Source: UBA1181 sp963648205 (GTDB lineage Bacteria > Bacteroidota > Bacteroidia > Bacteroidales > Paludibacteraceae). From it: a stretch of DNA of 64,000 nucleotides. The notes under the pieces were generated by a model. The model made no database searches, was not told the origin of the DNA, and saw nothing but the letters and a program-made list of their open reading frames with translations. Each line of letters starts with the position of its first letter. Positions within the stretch are counted from its first letter, which is position 1. The stretch is taken from positions 62,001 to 126,000 of the forward strand of contig CAVJCT010000042.1 in the NCBI GenBank assembly GCA_963648205.1. The letters run 5' to 3'. The translations under genes were made by a program, and so were the position numbers. This document shows positions 53,337-62,569 of the stretch, in pieces.

Positions 53337-54655
53337 CTGAAGAATCGGAACACATCGTTCAGATTGGCGTAAATCAACAGGATGAACAGGAAGAACATAC
53401 CAATCACCTGCGCCTTCATCACAACATTCTCGCTTGGTTTCTTTCTTGTAATCATTTCGTAGAGGATGAACACAAGATGACCACCGTCCAACGCTGGAAT
53501 AGGCAAGACATTCATAAATGCCAGAATGACAGACAAAAAGGCAGTCATTTCCCAGAACATTCGCGCATCGAACGGATAAGGGAAAAGACTTCCAATCGTC
53601 ATAAATCCGCCTAAACTCTGCACGCCTGCCTTGGTGAAGACATATTTCATATCTCCTGCATAGTTGGTCAGTTTTTTCACTCCACGAGAGATTCCTACGC
53701 CAAACGACTCGAAAAATCCATATTTCTCCACCTTCGACTCATAGAAGGCACTCATCGGACGCATATAAACGCCCACTTTACCATTATAGTCTGGCGTAAC
53801 CGTCAACGAAACAGTTTCTTTGCCACGTTTCAACGTTACTGGGACTGGGATATTTCGGTTCTCTCCAAAGATTTCCACACTGGTCGACACATACGCTGGA
53901 GCCAAAGAATCGCCAATCGTCATAAGGCTATCCCCAGCCATCAAACCTGCTCGTTCTGCCCGAGACCCTGCCAAAACAGAATCGACCACGAATGGGTAAC
54001 GAAAGCCCACGAACCCCGTCTGCGCCTCCATCATCTTCTCCATAAAGTCCTCTGGCATATTGATGACCACCTCCTTGCCATCTCGAAGCACACAAACCTG
54101 CTTTGCCTCTAAAATCGCACGGAACGACGCATCATCGGGCTTTTCAACAGGAACAGAATCTGCCCACACGAAATTATCACCGTCTTGGAATCCTACAGAT
54201 TTTGCCAAGTCGCTGAACTCCAATCCCTCCGTGATATTTTCAAAAGGAATATATCGATCTCCATAATTGAAAGCTATCATCGAGTAGATGAAAAGTGCCA
54301 AGATGAAGTTGAAGACGACACCCATGATTGTTATCAAAAAACGTTGCCATGCTGGCTTTGAACGAAACTCCCATGGCTTAGGCTCACTCTTCATCTGATT
54401 GCGATCCAACGACTCGTCTATCATTCCAGACATCTTCACATAACCGCCTAACGGAAGCCAACCAATACCATACTCCGTATCGCTTCCCTTGGGTTTATAT
54501 CGGAACAATGACAATCCAGGATTGAAGAACAAGTAAAATTTCTCCACCCTGACGCCAAACAATCTCGCCATCAGGTAATGTCCAAATTCGTGAATCATCA
54601 CCAATATCGTGAGACTGGCAAAAAATTGAAGGATAACAACCAATACTGGAATCAT
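53333..54655 (-). CDS. rseP: RIP metalloprotease RseP/site-2 protease
   Basis: A 440-residue intramembrane zinc protease that cleaves anti-sigma factors or signal-peptide remnants within the membrane. The zinc motif HEFGH is at about 22-26, and the third ligand lies in PIPALDGGHL near the C terminus. A PDZ domain is visible around residues 230-250 (RAERAGLMAGDSLMTIGDS). Four membrane helices are expected. It follows dxr by 26 bases, as in many Bacteroidetes. Confidence 0.95.
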   Translation of the reverse strand: MIPVLVVILQFFASLTILVMIHEFGHYLMARLFGVRVEKFYLFFNPGLSLFRYKPKGSDTEYGIGWLPLGGYVKMSGMIDESLDRNQMKSEPKPWEFRSKPAWQRFLITIMGVVFNFILALFIYSMIAFNYGDRYIPFENITEGLEFSDLAKSVGFQDGDNFVWADSVPVEKPDDASFRAILEAKQVCVLRDGKEVVINMPEDFMEKMMEAQTGFVGFRYPFVVDSVLAGSRAERAGLMAGDSLMTIGDSLAPAYVSTSVEIFGENRNIPVPVTLKRGKETVSLTVTPDYNGKVGVYMRPMSAFYESKVEKYGFFESFGVGISRGVKKLTNYAGDMKYVFTKAGVQSLGGFMTIGSLFPYPFDARMFWEMTAFLSVILAFMNVLPIPALDGGHLVFILYEMITRKKPSENVVMKAQVIGMFFLFILLIYANLNDVFRFFS

Positions 54656-54681
54656 AAGATCGTCAATCTAAAGGTTCTTAC

Positions 54682-55845
54682 TTATTTTTTATATTTTACA
54701 GCATACTCCAACGCGCGTTTAGTAGCCTCTTCATGGGTGGCAACATAGTCTTCATAGGCTGGGTTCTCAATGAACGGCATCACCGACATTGTCTGCTCGA
54801 TAACGTCCGACATCTCCAAGAATCCAATCTCATCGTGCAAGAATTTTGCGACTACCACTTCATTAGCAGCGTTCAAGACACATGGCACGTTTCCACCCTT
54901 CTTCATCGCATCATACGCCAACGCCAAGTTTCTGAATGTTTCAGCATCTGGCTTCTCGAAGGTCATCTGATTGTGCGTGAACAAATCCAAACGTGGATAA
55001 TCATTCTCCAAACGCTCAGGGAAACCCAACGCCAACTGTATTGGCAACCGCATATCTGGCATACCAATCTGCGCCTTGATTGCACCATCCCTAAACTGCA
55101 CCATCGAGTGTATCAACGACTGTGGATGCACGACCACCTCAATCTTCGACAAAGGCACATCAAAGAGCCATTTCGCCTCCATCACCTCAAATCCCTTGTT
55201 CATCATCGAGGCGGAATCGATCGTTATCTTCGCACCCATCGACCAGTTAGGGTGTTTCAAGGCATCCGCTGCTGTAACGTTCGCCAAGAACTTTCTATCT
55301 TTTCCTCTGAATGGGCCGCCAGAGGCTGTGAGCAAAATCTTCTCCACTTCCGACTGTTCTCCCATCAGACATTGGAAAATCGCTGAGTGTTCAGAATCAA
55401 CAGGATAGACTTTTGTATGATATTGCTGACAGAGTTTGGTTACCAAACTTCCTGCCACCACCATCGTCTCCTTATTAGCCAAGGCGATGCTCTTTCCTGC
55501 TTTGATGGCTGCTATCGTTGGGTATAATCCCGAATAACCCACCATTGCCGTCAAGACCATATCCACCGCCTTCAACTCAACAGCCTCTGCTATCGCTTTT
55601 GCTCCCGCAAACACTTTTATCGGCAAGTCTGACAACGCATTCTTCACCTCATCATACTTGCTCTCATTGGCAATCACAACCACCTCGGGCTGAAACTTTC
55701 TCGCCTGCTGAATGAGCAACTGTACACTATTGTTTGCCGTGAGAACGTAAGCCTCTAACTTGTCGGGATGATCTTCAATCACCTGCAAAGCCTGCGTTCC
55801 TATAGATCCTGTTGAGCCTAAAATGGCTACTTTTTTCTTTTCCAT
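54682..55845 (-). CDS. dxr: 1-deoxy-D-xylulose 5-phosphate reductoisomerase
   Basis: Makes 2-C-methyl-D-erythritol 4-phosphate with NADPH in the MEP isoprenoid pathway. The NADPH-binding GSTGSIGTQAL is at residues 10-20, ANKETMVVAG marks the central domain, and the metal and substrate sites are in DSEHSAIFQC and SGGPFRG. Length of 387 residues is normal. It shares an operon-like run with rseP downstream and a degenerate M23 protein upstream. Confidence 0.96.
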   Translation of the reverse strand: MEKKKVAILGSTGSIGTQALQVIEDHPDKLEAYVLTANNSVQLLIQQARKFQPEVVVIANESKYDEVKNALSDLPIKVFAGAKAIAEAVELKAVDMVLTAMVGYSGLYPTIAAIKAGKSIALANKETMVVAGSLVTKLCQQYHTKVYPVDSEHSAIFQCLMGEQSEVEKILLTASGGPFRGKDRKFLANVTAADALKHPNWSMGAKITIDSASMMNKGFEVMEAKWLFDVPLSKIEVVVHPQSLIHSMVQFRDGAIKAQIGMPDMRLPIQLALGFPERLENDYPRLDLFTHNQMTFEKPDAETFRNLALAYDAMKKGGNVPCVLNAANEVVVAKFLHDEIGFLEMSDVIEQTMSVMPFIENPAYEDYVATHEEATKRALEYAVKYKK

Positions 55846-55854
55846 ATTCTTATC

Positions 55855-56703
55855 TTAGAAAACAATGAAAACTTGTGGATCAAGCGCAGTTCCATCCTTC
55901 CATAATTGGAACTCGAAGAATGTATCTGTCTCTTTCATGAATGTCGCCAAGATTTCTCCTGCATGCACCCGATCTCCCACTTTTTTCATATACGGTTGTC
56001 GTATCTTATAAACAGACATCATATTGTCTGAATGTTGTATCACCATCACATAGACATCGTTCAACGTGTACTCTGACGAGACAACCACTCCGTCTAACAC
56101 CGACGATACGGACGAGTTCTGATTGACCGATAATGTCAGTCCGTAGATGCCCTTATGCGAGTTGAACGGTTCAATCACATGACCCTGCGCTGGTCTTTGC
56201 ATCAGATAATTCTGCTGAGTCGATGCCTCAATACCAATCCCCATCGTCATCAACTCGTCCGCCTCGAACGAATCACGAAATGCGAGTTCTTTTTCTGAAG
56301 CACCCAACAACTGTTCGGTCGACACATTTTTCAGACTCTCGGTCGTAGTGGTCGAATCAACCTTTATATCGCCCTTCACCACCGAACGTAGCACCTCCAT
56401 ATACTGCGTCTGCAATTGCACCTGCTCCGATATTGAATCCAACTGTATAGCATTCAAAATCAAACTCTTACGCAATTTTGCATTGTCTGTGTAGCCAGGC
56501 AAGAATCCTCTCAGTGGCGTTTTGATGATCAAAAATGCTATCAAGAAAAAATAGACAACGGCAAGAAAAAACGAGAATGCAATCGCCGAGAGTTTCGACA
56601 TTCGTATACGCCAAACCTCCTCCAACGTATTCTCATTTAATATCGCTATCTTATATTTAAATCGTAGTCGTTGCAGTAACGACTTTCCATCTACTTTTGA
56701 CAT
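55855..56703 (-). CDS. M23-like membrane protein lacking the metal ligands
   Basis: A 282-residue inner-membrane-anchored protein with a single helix at about 38-60 and a periplasmic coiled region (about 75-115), then a C-terminal LytM fold. The fold is recognisable by GHVIEPFNSHKGIYGLTL, SSVLDGVVVSS, VIQHSDNMMSVYKI, VGDRVHAGEIL and the end FFEFQLWKDGTALDPQ. The catalytic motifs are gone: HxxxD reads HKGIYG, and HxH reads FEFQ. It therefore cannot bind zinc in the usual way and is more likely a regulator or scaffold, like EnvC/NlpD. It lies 9 bases upstream of dxr. Confidence 0.87.
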   Translation of the reverse strand: MSKVDGKSLLQRLRFKYKIAILNENTLEEVWRIRMSKLSAIAFSFFLAVVYFFLIAFLIIKTPLRGFLPGYTDNAKLRKSLILNAIQLDSISEQVQLQTQYMEVLRSVVKGDIKVDSTTTTESLKNVSTEQLLGASEKELAFRDSFEADELMTMGIGIEASTQQNYLMQRPAQGHVIEPFNSHKGIYGLTLSVNQNSSVSSVLDGVVVSSEYTLNDVYVMVIQHSDNMMSVYKIRQPYMKKVGDRVHAGEILATFMKETDTFFEFQLWKDGTALDPQVFIVF

Positions 56704-56712
56704 CGTTTTTCC

Positions 56713-57477
56713 TTATTTTACTGACATCCGCCGACGAAATTCCGAGCACACAATAGCCGTGGCAGACCCCACATTCAACGATTCCGAAGTCGCCCTTCCT
56801 TTTGGGTAATTCGGAATGTGCAACTTTGCGGTTACATACTTTGCAACCTCAGCCGATATGCCGTTTCCTTCGTTTCCCATCACGACGATTCCACTCTCCG
56901 TCAATTTCTCTTCATAGATATTCGTACCCTCTAAGAAAGTTCCATAGACTGGAATATCAGACATTTTCTTCAAAACATCCACTAAATCAACGTAATAGAC
57001 TTTGACCCTCGTCAACGCTCCCATCGTGGCTTGCACCACCTTCGGATTATACACATCAACCGTTTCCTTTGAGCAAATCACATTCTCAATGCCAAACCAG
57101 TCGGCTTCTCGTATGATGGTACCCAAATTTCCCGGATCTTGCACCGTATCTAACATGAGCGAAAGTTGACCTTTCATCTCATCATATTTCAATTCGTTTT
57201 TTTTCTGACGAAAAACAGCAAGAACAGACTGCGGAGCACACTGTGCCGAAACTTTTTTCAAAGTATCTTTCGAAACCTCAAAAATCTCGTCTGCTCTCGG
57301 ATTCTTCTTACTTTCAAAATAGTCTGGAGTAGCCACCAACGCTGCACAGTCAAAATAAGGCAACAAGTCGTTGACCAACTTCGTTCCCTCTGCGCAGAAC
57401 AATCCCTGTTCGTCTCGCTCTTTTTTCTTCGCAAGAGATTGAATCCACTTGATTTTATTCTTCGTCAGTTCTGCCAT
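56713..57477 (-). CDS. TrmH/SpoU-family RNA 2'-O-methyltransferase
   Basis: A SPOUT-fold RNA methyltransferase of about 254 residues with an N-terminal substrate-binding domain. Motif 1 is DTVQDPGNLGTIIREADWFG (about 118-137), motif 2 is VVMGNEGNGIS, and motif 3 is YPKGRATSESLNVGSATAIV, all intact. It could act on 23S rRNA or tRNA; the target is not clear. The start is the ATG at 57477, two codons after a TTG. Confidence 0.9.
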   Translation of the reverse strand: MAELTKNKIKWIQSLAKKKERDEQGLFCAEGTKLVNDLLPYFDCAALVATPDYFESKKNPRADEIFEVSKDTLKKVSAQCAPQSVLAVFRQKKNELKYDEMKGQLSLMLDTVQDPGNLGTIIREADWFGIENVICSKETVDVYNPKVVQATMGALTRVKVYYVDLVDVLKKMSDIPVYGTFLEGTNIYEEKLTESGIVVMGNEGNGISAEVAKYVTAKLHIPNYPKGRATSESLNVGSATAIVCSEFRRRMSVK

Positions 57478-57489
57478 CTCCAACGCTTC

Positions 57490-58098
57490 TTACTCCAAGC
57501 CCACCAACCAAATCTCATAGAACATCGGTTGGTAATTCTCATAATCAGAACGTGTTCCGCCTGTTACCGTCGACAAAGTGCTATTTCCAATAGAGAACGG
57601 AATGATTACCTTGCAATGACCACCCACTCGAAGATTTTTCACTGCCTGTTGAAATCCTCTTCCGTATGACGCACCGTATGCATCACTCAAAATCACGAAT
57701 GACAACGGATCGGGATTGACTCCTGCCGTGCAATCATACACCAAATCTCCCGAAAGGCTGTATCCTTTATAACGAACATACGCCTTCCAGTTGGTCTGCG
57801 GCTCTAAATCTCCATATCCTTTATCACAAAGATGAAAATATAATCCATCTGCCTTGCCCGAACTGTACAGATAGTAAACATCGTTATCACCATCTTTCCA
57901 CTCCGTCGAGTCCTCAGGCATCGTTCCCGTTACAGAAATCTTATTTTTTGATAGGAAAGATGAAATTTCATCTTTCTGATCATCCACATAGTCAGCGTAA
58001 GTGTTTGATTTCTTGCAAGATGTACCTAATAGGGTCGCAAGAATCAAACCAACCAATATCGTCAAACACTGCGCTACCTTTGTCTTTTTACTATTCAT
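57490..58098 (-). CDS. DUF4827 lipoprotein
   Basis: A 202-residue lipoprotein (lipobox ATLLGTSCKKS) of the Bacteroidetes DUF4827 family, which resembles FKBP-type isomerases in layout: an N-terminal helix, a beta-rich core (YVRYKGYSLSGDLVYD), then VKNLRVGGHCKVIIPFS. It is preceded after 9 bases by a GldI-like isomerase on the same strand; a related periplasmic folding role is possible. Confidence 0.8.
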   Translation of the reverse strand: MNSKKTKVAQCLTILVGLILATLLGTSCKKSNTYADYVDDQKDEISSFLSKNKISVTGTMPEDSTEWKDGDNDVYYLYSSGKADGLYFHLCDKGYGDLEPQTNWKAYVRYKGYSLSGDLVYDCTAGVNPDPLSFVILSDAYGASYGRGFQQAVKNLRVGGHCKVIIPFSIGNSTLSTVTGGTRSDYENYQPMFYEIWLVGLE

Positions 58099-58107
58099 AT
58101 TTAGTTT

Positions 58108-58659
58108 CTAATGCTTTTTTACTTCTAACAAAGAAATCTGACACGAAACGGGCGTCCATGGTGGAATGCAGCCTGGCACACCAACAACGCCATACGCTAA
58201 AAAGGAGGGCATCACAAACTCGCCTTCGCCCGAGACTGGAAGCAATCGCAACGCTTCTCGCATTCCTCTCGTCAAATCTCCTTTCTCGAGATTCGCTGTC
58301 TTCACCACATCTTTCAGTTTGTCGCACTCTGTGCCATCCAACTGTCGCACGGTATAGCGAAATGTAACGTCATCGTTCTCTCCAGCTCGCTCTCCTTCGC
58401 CACTCCACACAATGTAATAACGCAAACCTGTCTTCGTTGTTGTGAAGGTCTTCTGATCTGCTTTTTGGACACTATCGACATACGCTGTTACCAAACTGTC
58501 TTCTATGGCAGCAAACTGTCGGTTCATCTCCATCAAAGCCGACTCCGTTTGCGACTTCTCAATCTTGTTATACGGCACTTGCGGTGCGGGTTCTTGACAA
58601 GCCGTCAGAATAAAAGTTGCCACGAAAAGACTTACTATATGAGTGATAACGTTTCGCAT
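58108..58659 (-). CDS. FKBP-type peptidyl-prolyl isomerase lipoprotein (GldI-like)
   Basis: A lipoprotein of about 183 residues (lipobox ILTACQEP) with a C-terminal FKBP domain (DDVTFRYTVRQLDGTE; RGMREALRLLPVSGEGEFVMPSFLAYG, split here). In gliding Bacteroidetes, GldI is a lipoprotein isomerase of this layout. The start is the ATG at 58659; a GTG three codons earlier is possible. It lies 9 bases after the DHH phosphoesterase gene. gldH is also in this window, but far away. Confidence 0.82.
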   Translation of the reverse strand: MRNVITHIVSLFVATFILTACQEPAPQVPYNKIEKSQTESALMEMNRQFAAIEDSLVTAYVDSVQKADQKTFTTTKTGLRYYIVWSGEGERAGENDDVTFRYTVRQLDGTECDKLKDVVKTANLEKGDLTRGMREALRLLPVSGEGEFVMPSFLAYGVVGVPGCIPPWTPVSCQISLLEVKKH

Positions 58660-58668
58660 CTCTTTCAC

Positions 58669-59763
58669 TTATTTTTCTTCTACGTTTTCGTCGGTTGCGA
58701 CCTCTTCACCCAACGCCACTGCCTGTCTTGTTCGCTCCTTCTGAAGTTCTTCCTTAATCAACGGAATCTTCTCATCGAACAGTTTCACAGCATCATAGAT
58801 TGAACAGTGCAACGTACCCCCCGCTGCATTTTTATGTCCGCCACCATTGAAATATTCATGGGCGAAAACATTCGCTGCGACCTCTCCTTGCGAACGGAAC
58901 GAAATTCTGATTTTGTCGATATCCTCCTTGAAGAAGGCAGAAAACACCACGCCCTTGATTGACAACGGGATGTTAACAAATCCTTCAGTGTCTCCCGGAC
59001 GATAGTCGAACGTGTTCAACTCTTCTTTCGTGAGGAACATCAACGCTGCACCCAGTTCTGGATATATCTTCAACTTCTTATTCAACAAGAAGCCCAACAT
59101 TCTGAATCGTGATTCTGAGAAGTTGTTGTAAACACGGCGATAAATTTCATCCTTGTCCACACCCTTCTTAATCAACTCCGAAATGATGGTATAGAGTTCA
59201 GGGTTATTTGAATTGTAAGAGAACGAGCCAGTGTCCGTCATCAAGCCAACGAAAATACACTCTGCGCACTCCTGCGTCATATCCGTGAAATACCCCATAC
59301 GACAAATCAAACGGAAAATCATCTCCGAAGTTGATGTCATCTGAGGATACGAAATTACAATATCGGCAAAGTTTCCTGGATCTAAATGGTGATCCACCAA
59401 AATCTTCTTTCCTTTGGCATCGGCTACTCGCAAGCCCATATCTCCAATGCGACTCAACACATTGAAATCCAGAGCGAAAATGACCTCTGCCTCCTTGATT
59501 TTCTCATCGGCAGCCTCACTTTGCTTATCATACACCAACACGTCCTTAATGCCCCACATCCAGCCATAATAGTCTGGGTAGGCATTCGGAATGATTACAG
59601 TTACGTTCTTCTCCATCCCGGATAAAAAGTTTGCCCATGCTAAAGACGAACCGACTGAATCGCCATCTGGAGACAGATGCGACACAATCACGATATTGTT
59701 CACTTTTTCAATCTCTCGTTTCGTCTCTTGAATCAAACTCTCGTTGATGATTTTCGATATCAT
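58669..59763 (-). CDS. DHH/DHHA1 phosphoesterase (NrnA-like)
   Basis: A 364-residue cytoplasmic enzyme of the DHH superfamily, a likely oligoribonuclease and/or pAp phosphatase like NrnA. SHLSPDGDSVGSSL (about 24-37), VIFALDFN, and the DHH motif in LVDHHLDPG supply the metal ligands; the DHHA1 domain has FNGGGHKNAAGG. Asp and His are intact throughout. The start is the ATG at 59763 (MISKIINESLIQ); upstream sequence is basic and not conserved-looking. The C terminus is Glu-rich. Confidence 0.9.
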   Translation of the reverse strand: MISKIINESLIQETKREIEKVNNIVIVSHLSPDGDSVGSSLAWANFLSGMEKNVTVIIPNAYPDYYGWMWGIKDVLVYDKQSEAADEKIKEAEVIFALDFNVLSRIGDMGLRVADAKGKKILVDHHLDPGNFADIVISYPQMTSTSEMIFRLICRMGYFTDMTQECAECIFVGLMTDTGSFSYNSNNPELYTIISELIKKGVDKDEIYRRVYNNFSESRFRMLGFLLNKKLKIYPELGAALMFLTKEELNTFDYRPGDTEGFVNIPLSIKGVVFSAFFKEDIDKIRISFRSQGEVAANVFAHEYFNGGGHKNAAGGTLHCSIYDAVKLFDEKIPLIKEELQKERTRQAVALGEEVATDENVEEK

Positions 59764-59819
59764 ACTTTTTGCTTTTTTCGTCCTATTTCTGCACTTTTTC
59801 ACGTGCATATATTAGAGGG

Positions 59820-61406
59820 CTAAGTTACAAAAAATATTTTGTTTATCGTTTGGAATGCGCTGTAAACAAAAACCACAACAAACATCGCCACTAATCGCTT
59901 GAAACTGAGTTTTCTAACGCACAAAAACAGAATGAGCATCATCACATAAAGCCACATTACCTCCCAAATCCACACCGCAACATGCTCTTTTACAGCACCT
60001 ATTATCGTCTCCATCCACTCTATTGACTCGTTCATCGCCCAAACAATCTTGTCTAATACGAACGAGACCGCACCTCCAACCCACGGCATCCAATGGGTCA
60101 TCCATAGTGTGATTGCTAAATAAATGATGACAGACGACAACGGAATGACCACATAGCCCGACAGCCAAAAGACATTGCTCAGTTGATGGAAATAATAGAG
60201 GGTCAACGGCAAGGTTCCCAACTGCGCCGCTAATGAGACGGACAAAAGCGACCAACAACTATCCAAGAACTTGTTTCGGAAAACAATCGTATTGTAGATG
60301 GGTTGTTGAAACATCAGGATGGAAAGCACTGCCAAATAACTCAACTGAAAGCTGACATCAAAGAGATAACGTGGTGAATATAAGAGCATTAGAAATGCTG
60401 ATGCAAACACCGCATTGTAGGTCAACGAGTGCCGTCCAAATATCACTGACATCGAACCAATCGTCAACATTATGGACGCTCGCACCACCGACGGCGATAG
60501 TCCAGTAACGAACGCAAAAATCCATAAAGCGGTCAATGCCAGAACAATACGCAGTTTCTTCAATCGTTCTCCTCTGAAAATCTGAGAGAGAATTTTCGTA
60601 AACACAAGAAAAATCACACCAACGTGCAAACCACTCACTGCCAAAATATGACTTGCTCCCGTCGTAGAATAGCTTTTTCGTAAATCTTTGTCCAACAGTG
60701 TTTTATCTCCAATCGTCAATGCCGCCAAGACTCCCAATTCTTTTCCTTCTATCTTATTTTCTCGAAAAACATTCACCAAATATTTCTGAATGGAATGTGA
60801 AAGACGAATAATCGAAAACTCGTGTGTCTCACTCAAAAAACGCCATCGATATTCGGGAATATAGAAAGAACCAGAAATGCCTCGTCCTCGCAAATAGGCA
60901 TCGAAATCGAAGCCGTTGAGACTCTCTTTCTTTCTGTCTTTCAATGCTTTACGATTCAATGCAATCCAATCGCCTTCCTTCAGCATCAGACTTGCGCTGT
61001 CTTTCTTCACATACAATTGTAGATTCACCTCCTGATATAGCGAGTCGGGCAACATTCTCACCAACAACTGCACACTCTTCGGTTTTTCTAACGGCACATC
61101 CACTATCTGCACTGCAATCTCCTCTCTCTGCTCCTGCGTCAGCCACCTCTGAAACGACTCCACCAACTGCGACTCCTGCCATCTCATCCGCTCCACCCCC
61201 ATATAAGTGAGCAACAACCCCACACCTAATCCAAACACCCACTGGTAGGCATACCGACTTTTACGGTACAGCGCAAGGTAAGACCCCAAGCAAAACAGCG
61301 CACCGACAAGCAGTGTAACCGACTGTAATCCAACACAATACTTACCTAATAGTATGCCAACTATCAAGGAAATCGCCAATCTAAAAAATGGGTACTTCTG
61401 CAACAT
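59820..61406 (-). CDS. ComEC/Rec2-family membrane protein, core only
   Basis: A 528-residue polytopic protein with the N-terminal OB-like (DUF4131) domain and the competence domain (SYSTTGASHILAVSGLHVGVIFLV, split here; TGLSPSVVRASIMLTIG). It forms the inner-membrane channel for single-stranded DNA in natural transformation. The C-terminal metallo-beta-lactamase domain of many ComEC proteins is missing, as in several other Bacteroidetes. It begins 121 bases after rpe ends, with its own promoter and a 5' hairpin. Confidence 0.87.
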   Translation of the reverse strand: MLQKYPFFRLAISLIVGILLGKYCVGLQSVTLLVGALFCLGSYLALYRKSRYAYQWVFGLGVGLLLTYMGVERMRWQESQLVESFQRWLTQEQREEIAVQIVDVPLEKPKSVQLLVRMLPDSLYQEVNLQLYVKKDSASLMLKEGDWIALNRKALKDRKKESLNGFDFDAYLRGRGISGSFYIPEYRWRFLSETHEFSIIRLSHSIQKYLVNVFRENKIEGKELGVLAALTIGDKTLLDKDLRKSYSTTGASHILAVSGLHVGVIFLVFTKILSQIFRGERLKKLRIVLALTALWIFAFVTGLSPSVVRASIMLTIGSMSVIFGRHSLTYNAVFASAFLMLLYSPRYLFDVSFQLSYLAVLSILMFQQPIYNTIVFRNKFLDSCWSLLSVSLAAQLGTLPLTLYYFHQLSNVFWLSGYVVIPLSSVIIYLAITLWMTHWMPWVGGAVSFVLDKIVWAMNESIEWMETIIGAVKEHVAVWIWEVMWLYVMMLILFLCVRKLSFKRLVAMFVVVFVYSAFQTINKIFFVT

Positions 61407-61434
61407 CGAAAACAGGGTTTATAAACAAAACAAA

Positions 61435-61459
61435 AACGCTTAACTTTTGATTAAGCGTT
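61435..61459 (-). promoter_or_regulatory. Hairpin at the 5' end of the comEC transcript
   Basis: On the minus strand AACGCTTAA pairs with TTAAGCGTT (9 bp, seven-base loop) followed by TTTGTTTTG. It begins at or within a few bases of the start of transcription predicted from the promoter at 61461-61492. It could stabilise the 5' end of the mRNA or act as a weak attenuator. Confidence 0.55.
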
Positions 61460-61460
61460 A

Positions 61461-61492
61461 CAAAGATAATGAAAACAAAGCGTTCTGACAAA
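61461..61492 (-). promoter_or_regulatory. Promoter of comEC
   Basis: On the minus strand TTTG (61492-61489), a 20-base spacer, then TATCTTTG (61468-61461): a perfect consensus match. Confidence 0.8.
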
Positions 61493-61513
61493 ATTTGTCG
61501 GGACAAACTACAA

Positions 61514-61540
61514 AAAGAGACTGCTCATCACAGTCTCTTT
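61514..61540 (-). terminator. Terminator of rpe, with the stop codon in its loop
   Basis: AAAGAGACTG pairs with CAGTCTCTTT (10 bp). The seven-base loop contains the TGA of rpe, and T residues follow on the minus strand, so the gene ends inside its own terminator. Confidence 0.85.
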
Positions 61541-62178
61541 AATCCTTGTATAGTCTCTTTAGGAGATTTTGCACCAAAGACAAAACTTCCAGCCACTAAA
61601 ACATCTGCGCCAGCATCAACCAGTCGCTTACCCGTCTCATAGTTCACTCCACCGTCGATCTCAATCAACGCTGATGAGTGCTTTCTATTAATCAACTCCT
61701 TCAGTCTCACCACTTTATCAATCGTATTCTCGATAAAGGTTTGACCACCGAAGCCCGGATTGACCGACATCAACATCACAACGTCAACATCCCCGATAAT
61801 CTCCTCCAACACAGAAACGGGCGTGTGCGGATTCAAGGTTACTCCGGCTTTGATGCCTAACGACTTGATTTTCTGTATGCTTCTGTGCAAATGTGTACAC
61901 GCCTCATAATGCACATTGATAATGTCCGCACCTGCCTTATAGAATGGCTCGACAAAATTGTCAGGATTGACTATCATCAAATGTACATCCAACGGTTTCT
62001 TGGAGTATTTCTTAATCGCCTGAACCACAGGGATTCCGAACGAAATATTCGGAACGAACACTCCATCCATTATATCCAAGTGAAACCAATCGGCTTCACT
62101 CTCATTGATCATCTCAACATCTCTCTGCAAATTGGCAAAATCCGCAGAGAGCATCGAGGGCGCTATTATCTGACTCAT
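61528..62178 (-). CDS. rpe: Ribulose-phosphate 3-epimerase
   Basis: Interconverts ribulose 5-phosphate and xylulose 5-phosphate in the pentose phosphate pathway. The TIM-barrel metal and catalytic residues are in APSMLSADFANL, FHLDIMDGVFVPNISFG, DVHLMI and EIDGGV; the phosphate loop is ADVLVAGSFVFG. It has 216 residues. The start is the ATG at 62178; a GTG one codon before is possible. The TGA stop sits in the terminator loop. It follows the small secreted protein gene by 3 bases. Confidence 0.95.
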   Translation of the reverse strand: MSQIIAPSMLSADFANLQRDVEMINESEADWFHLDIMDGVFVPNISFGIPVVQAIKKYSKKPLDVHLMIVNPDNFVEPFYKAGADIINVHYEACTHLHRSIQKIKSLGIKAGVTLNPHTPVSVLEEIIGDVDVVMLMSVNPGFGGQTFIENTIDKVVRLKELINRKHSSALIEIDGGVNYETGKRLVDAGADVLVAGSFVFGAKSPKETIQGLKRL

Positions 62179-62181
62179 CAC

Positions 62182-62541
62182 TTATTTTCCTTGCGCAGCT
62201 TTTCTTGCCTCTCTCTTCTTCTTCAACTCAAGTTGCTTCATGTAAGCCTCACTGTTATCACGTGCAATAGTCTTAATCACATGAATCACATCAGCATTTG
62301 GATCATACTTCTCTACATAGATAGTGTACTCATATCCTTGCTCATAGTAGAAGTTGTCAAACTCACCACAGAAGTTAACCCAGTCGACCTTGTCCTTACG
62401 AGAATATCCTGGACGAATCTTGTAACAACGCTGAGCTCCATCTACTACTCTCTCTGGAGATACCTTCATATACTCCGCCGAAAATGATAACGCTGGGAAC
62501 ATAAAGACACCCAACAATGCCGCAATTATGATTTTCTTCAT
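62182..62541 (-). CDS. Small secreted protein (DUF4377-like?)
   Basis: A 119-residue exported protein with signal peptide (FMFPALSFSAEY). The mature part has two Cys (QRCYKIRP and VNFCGEF) that could form a disulphide. A WVNFCGEFDNFYYEQGYEYTI stretch (split here) resembles DUF4377, whose hallmark is a W-x-F-x-x-I-x-G-F-x-[YF]-E-x-G-[YF] pattern. The C terminus is a Lys/Arg-rich helix (QLELKKKREARKAAQGK). It has its own promoter. Function unknown. Confidence 0.7.
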   Translation of the reverse strand: MKKIIIAALLGVFMFPALSFSAEYMKVSPERVVDGAQRCYKIRPGYSRKDKVDWVNFCGEFDNFYYEQGYEYTIYVEKYDPNADVIHVIKTIARDNSEAYMKQLELKKKREARKAAQGK

Positions 62542-62569
62542 ATCTCTTATTTTTAAAAGTTCTACCTCA

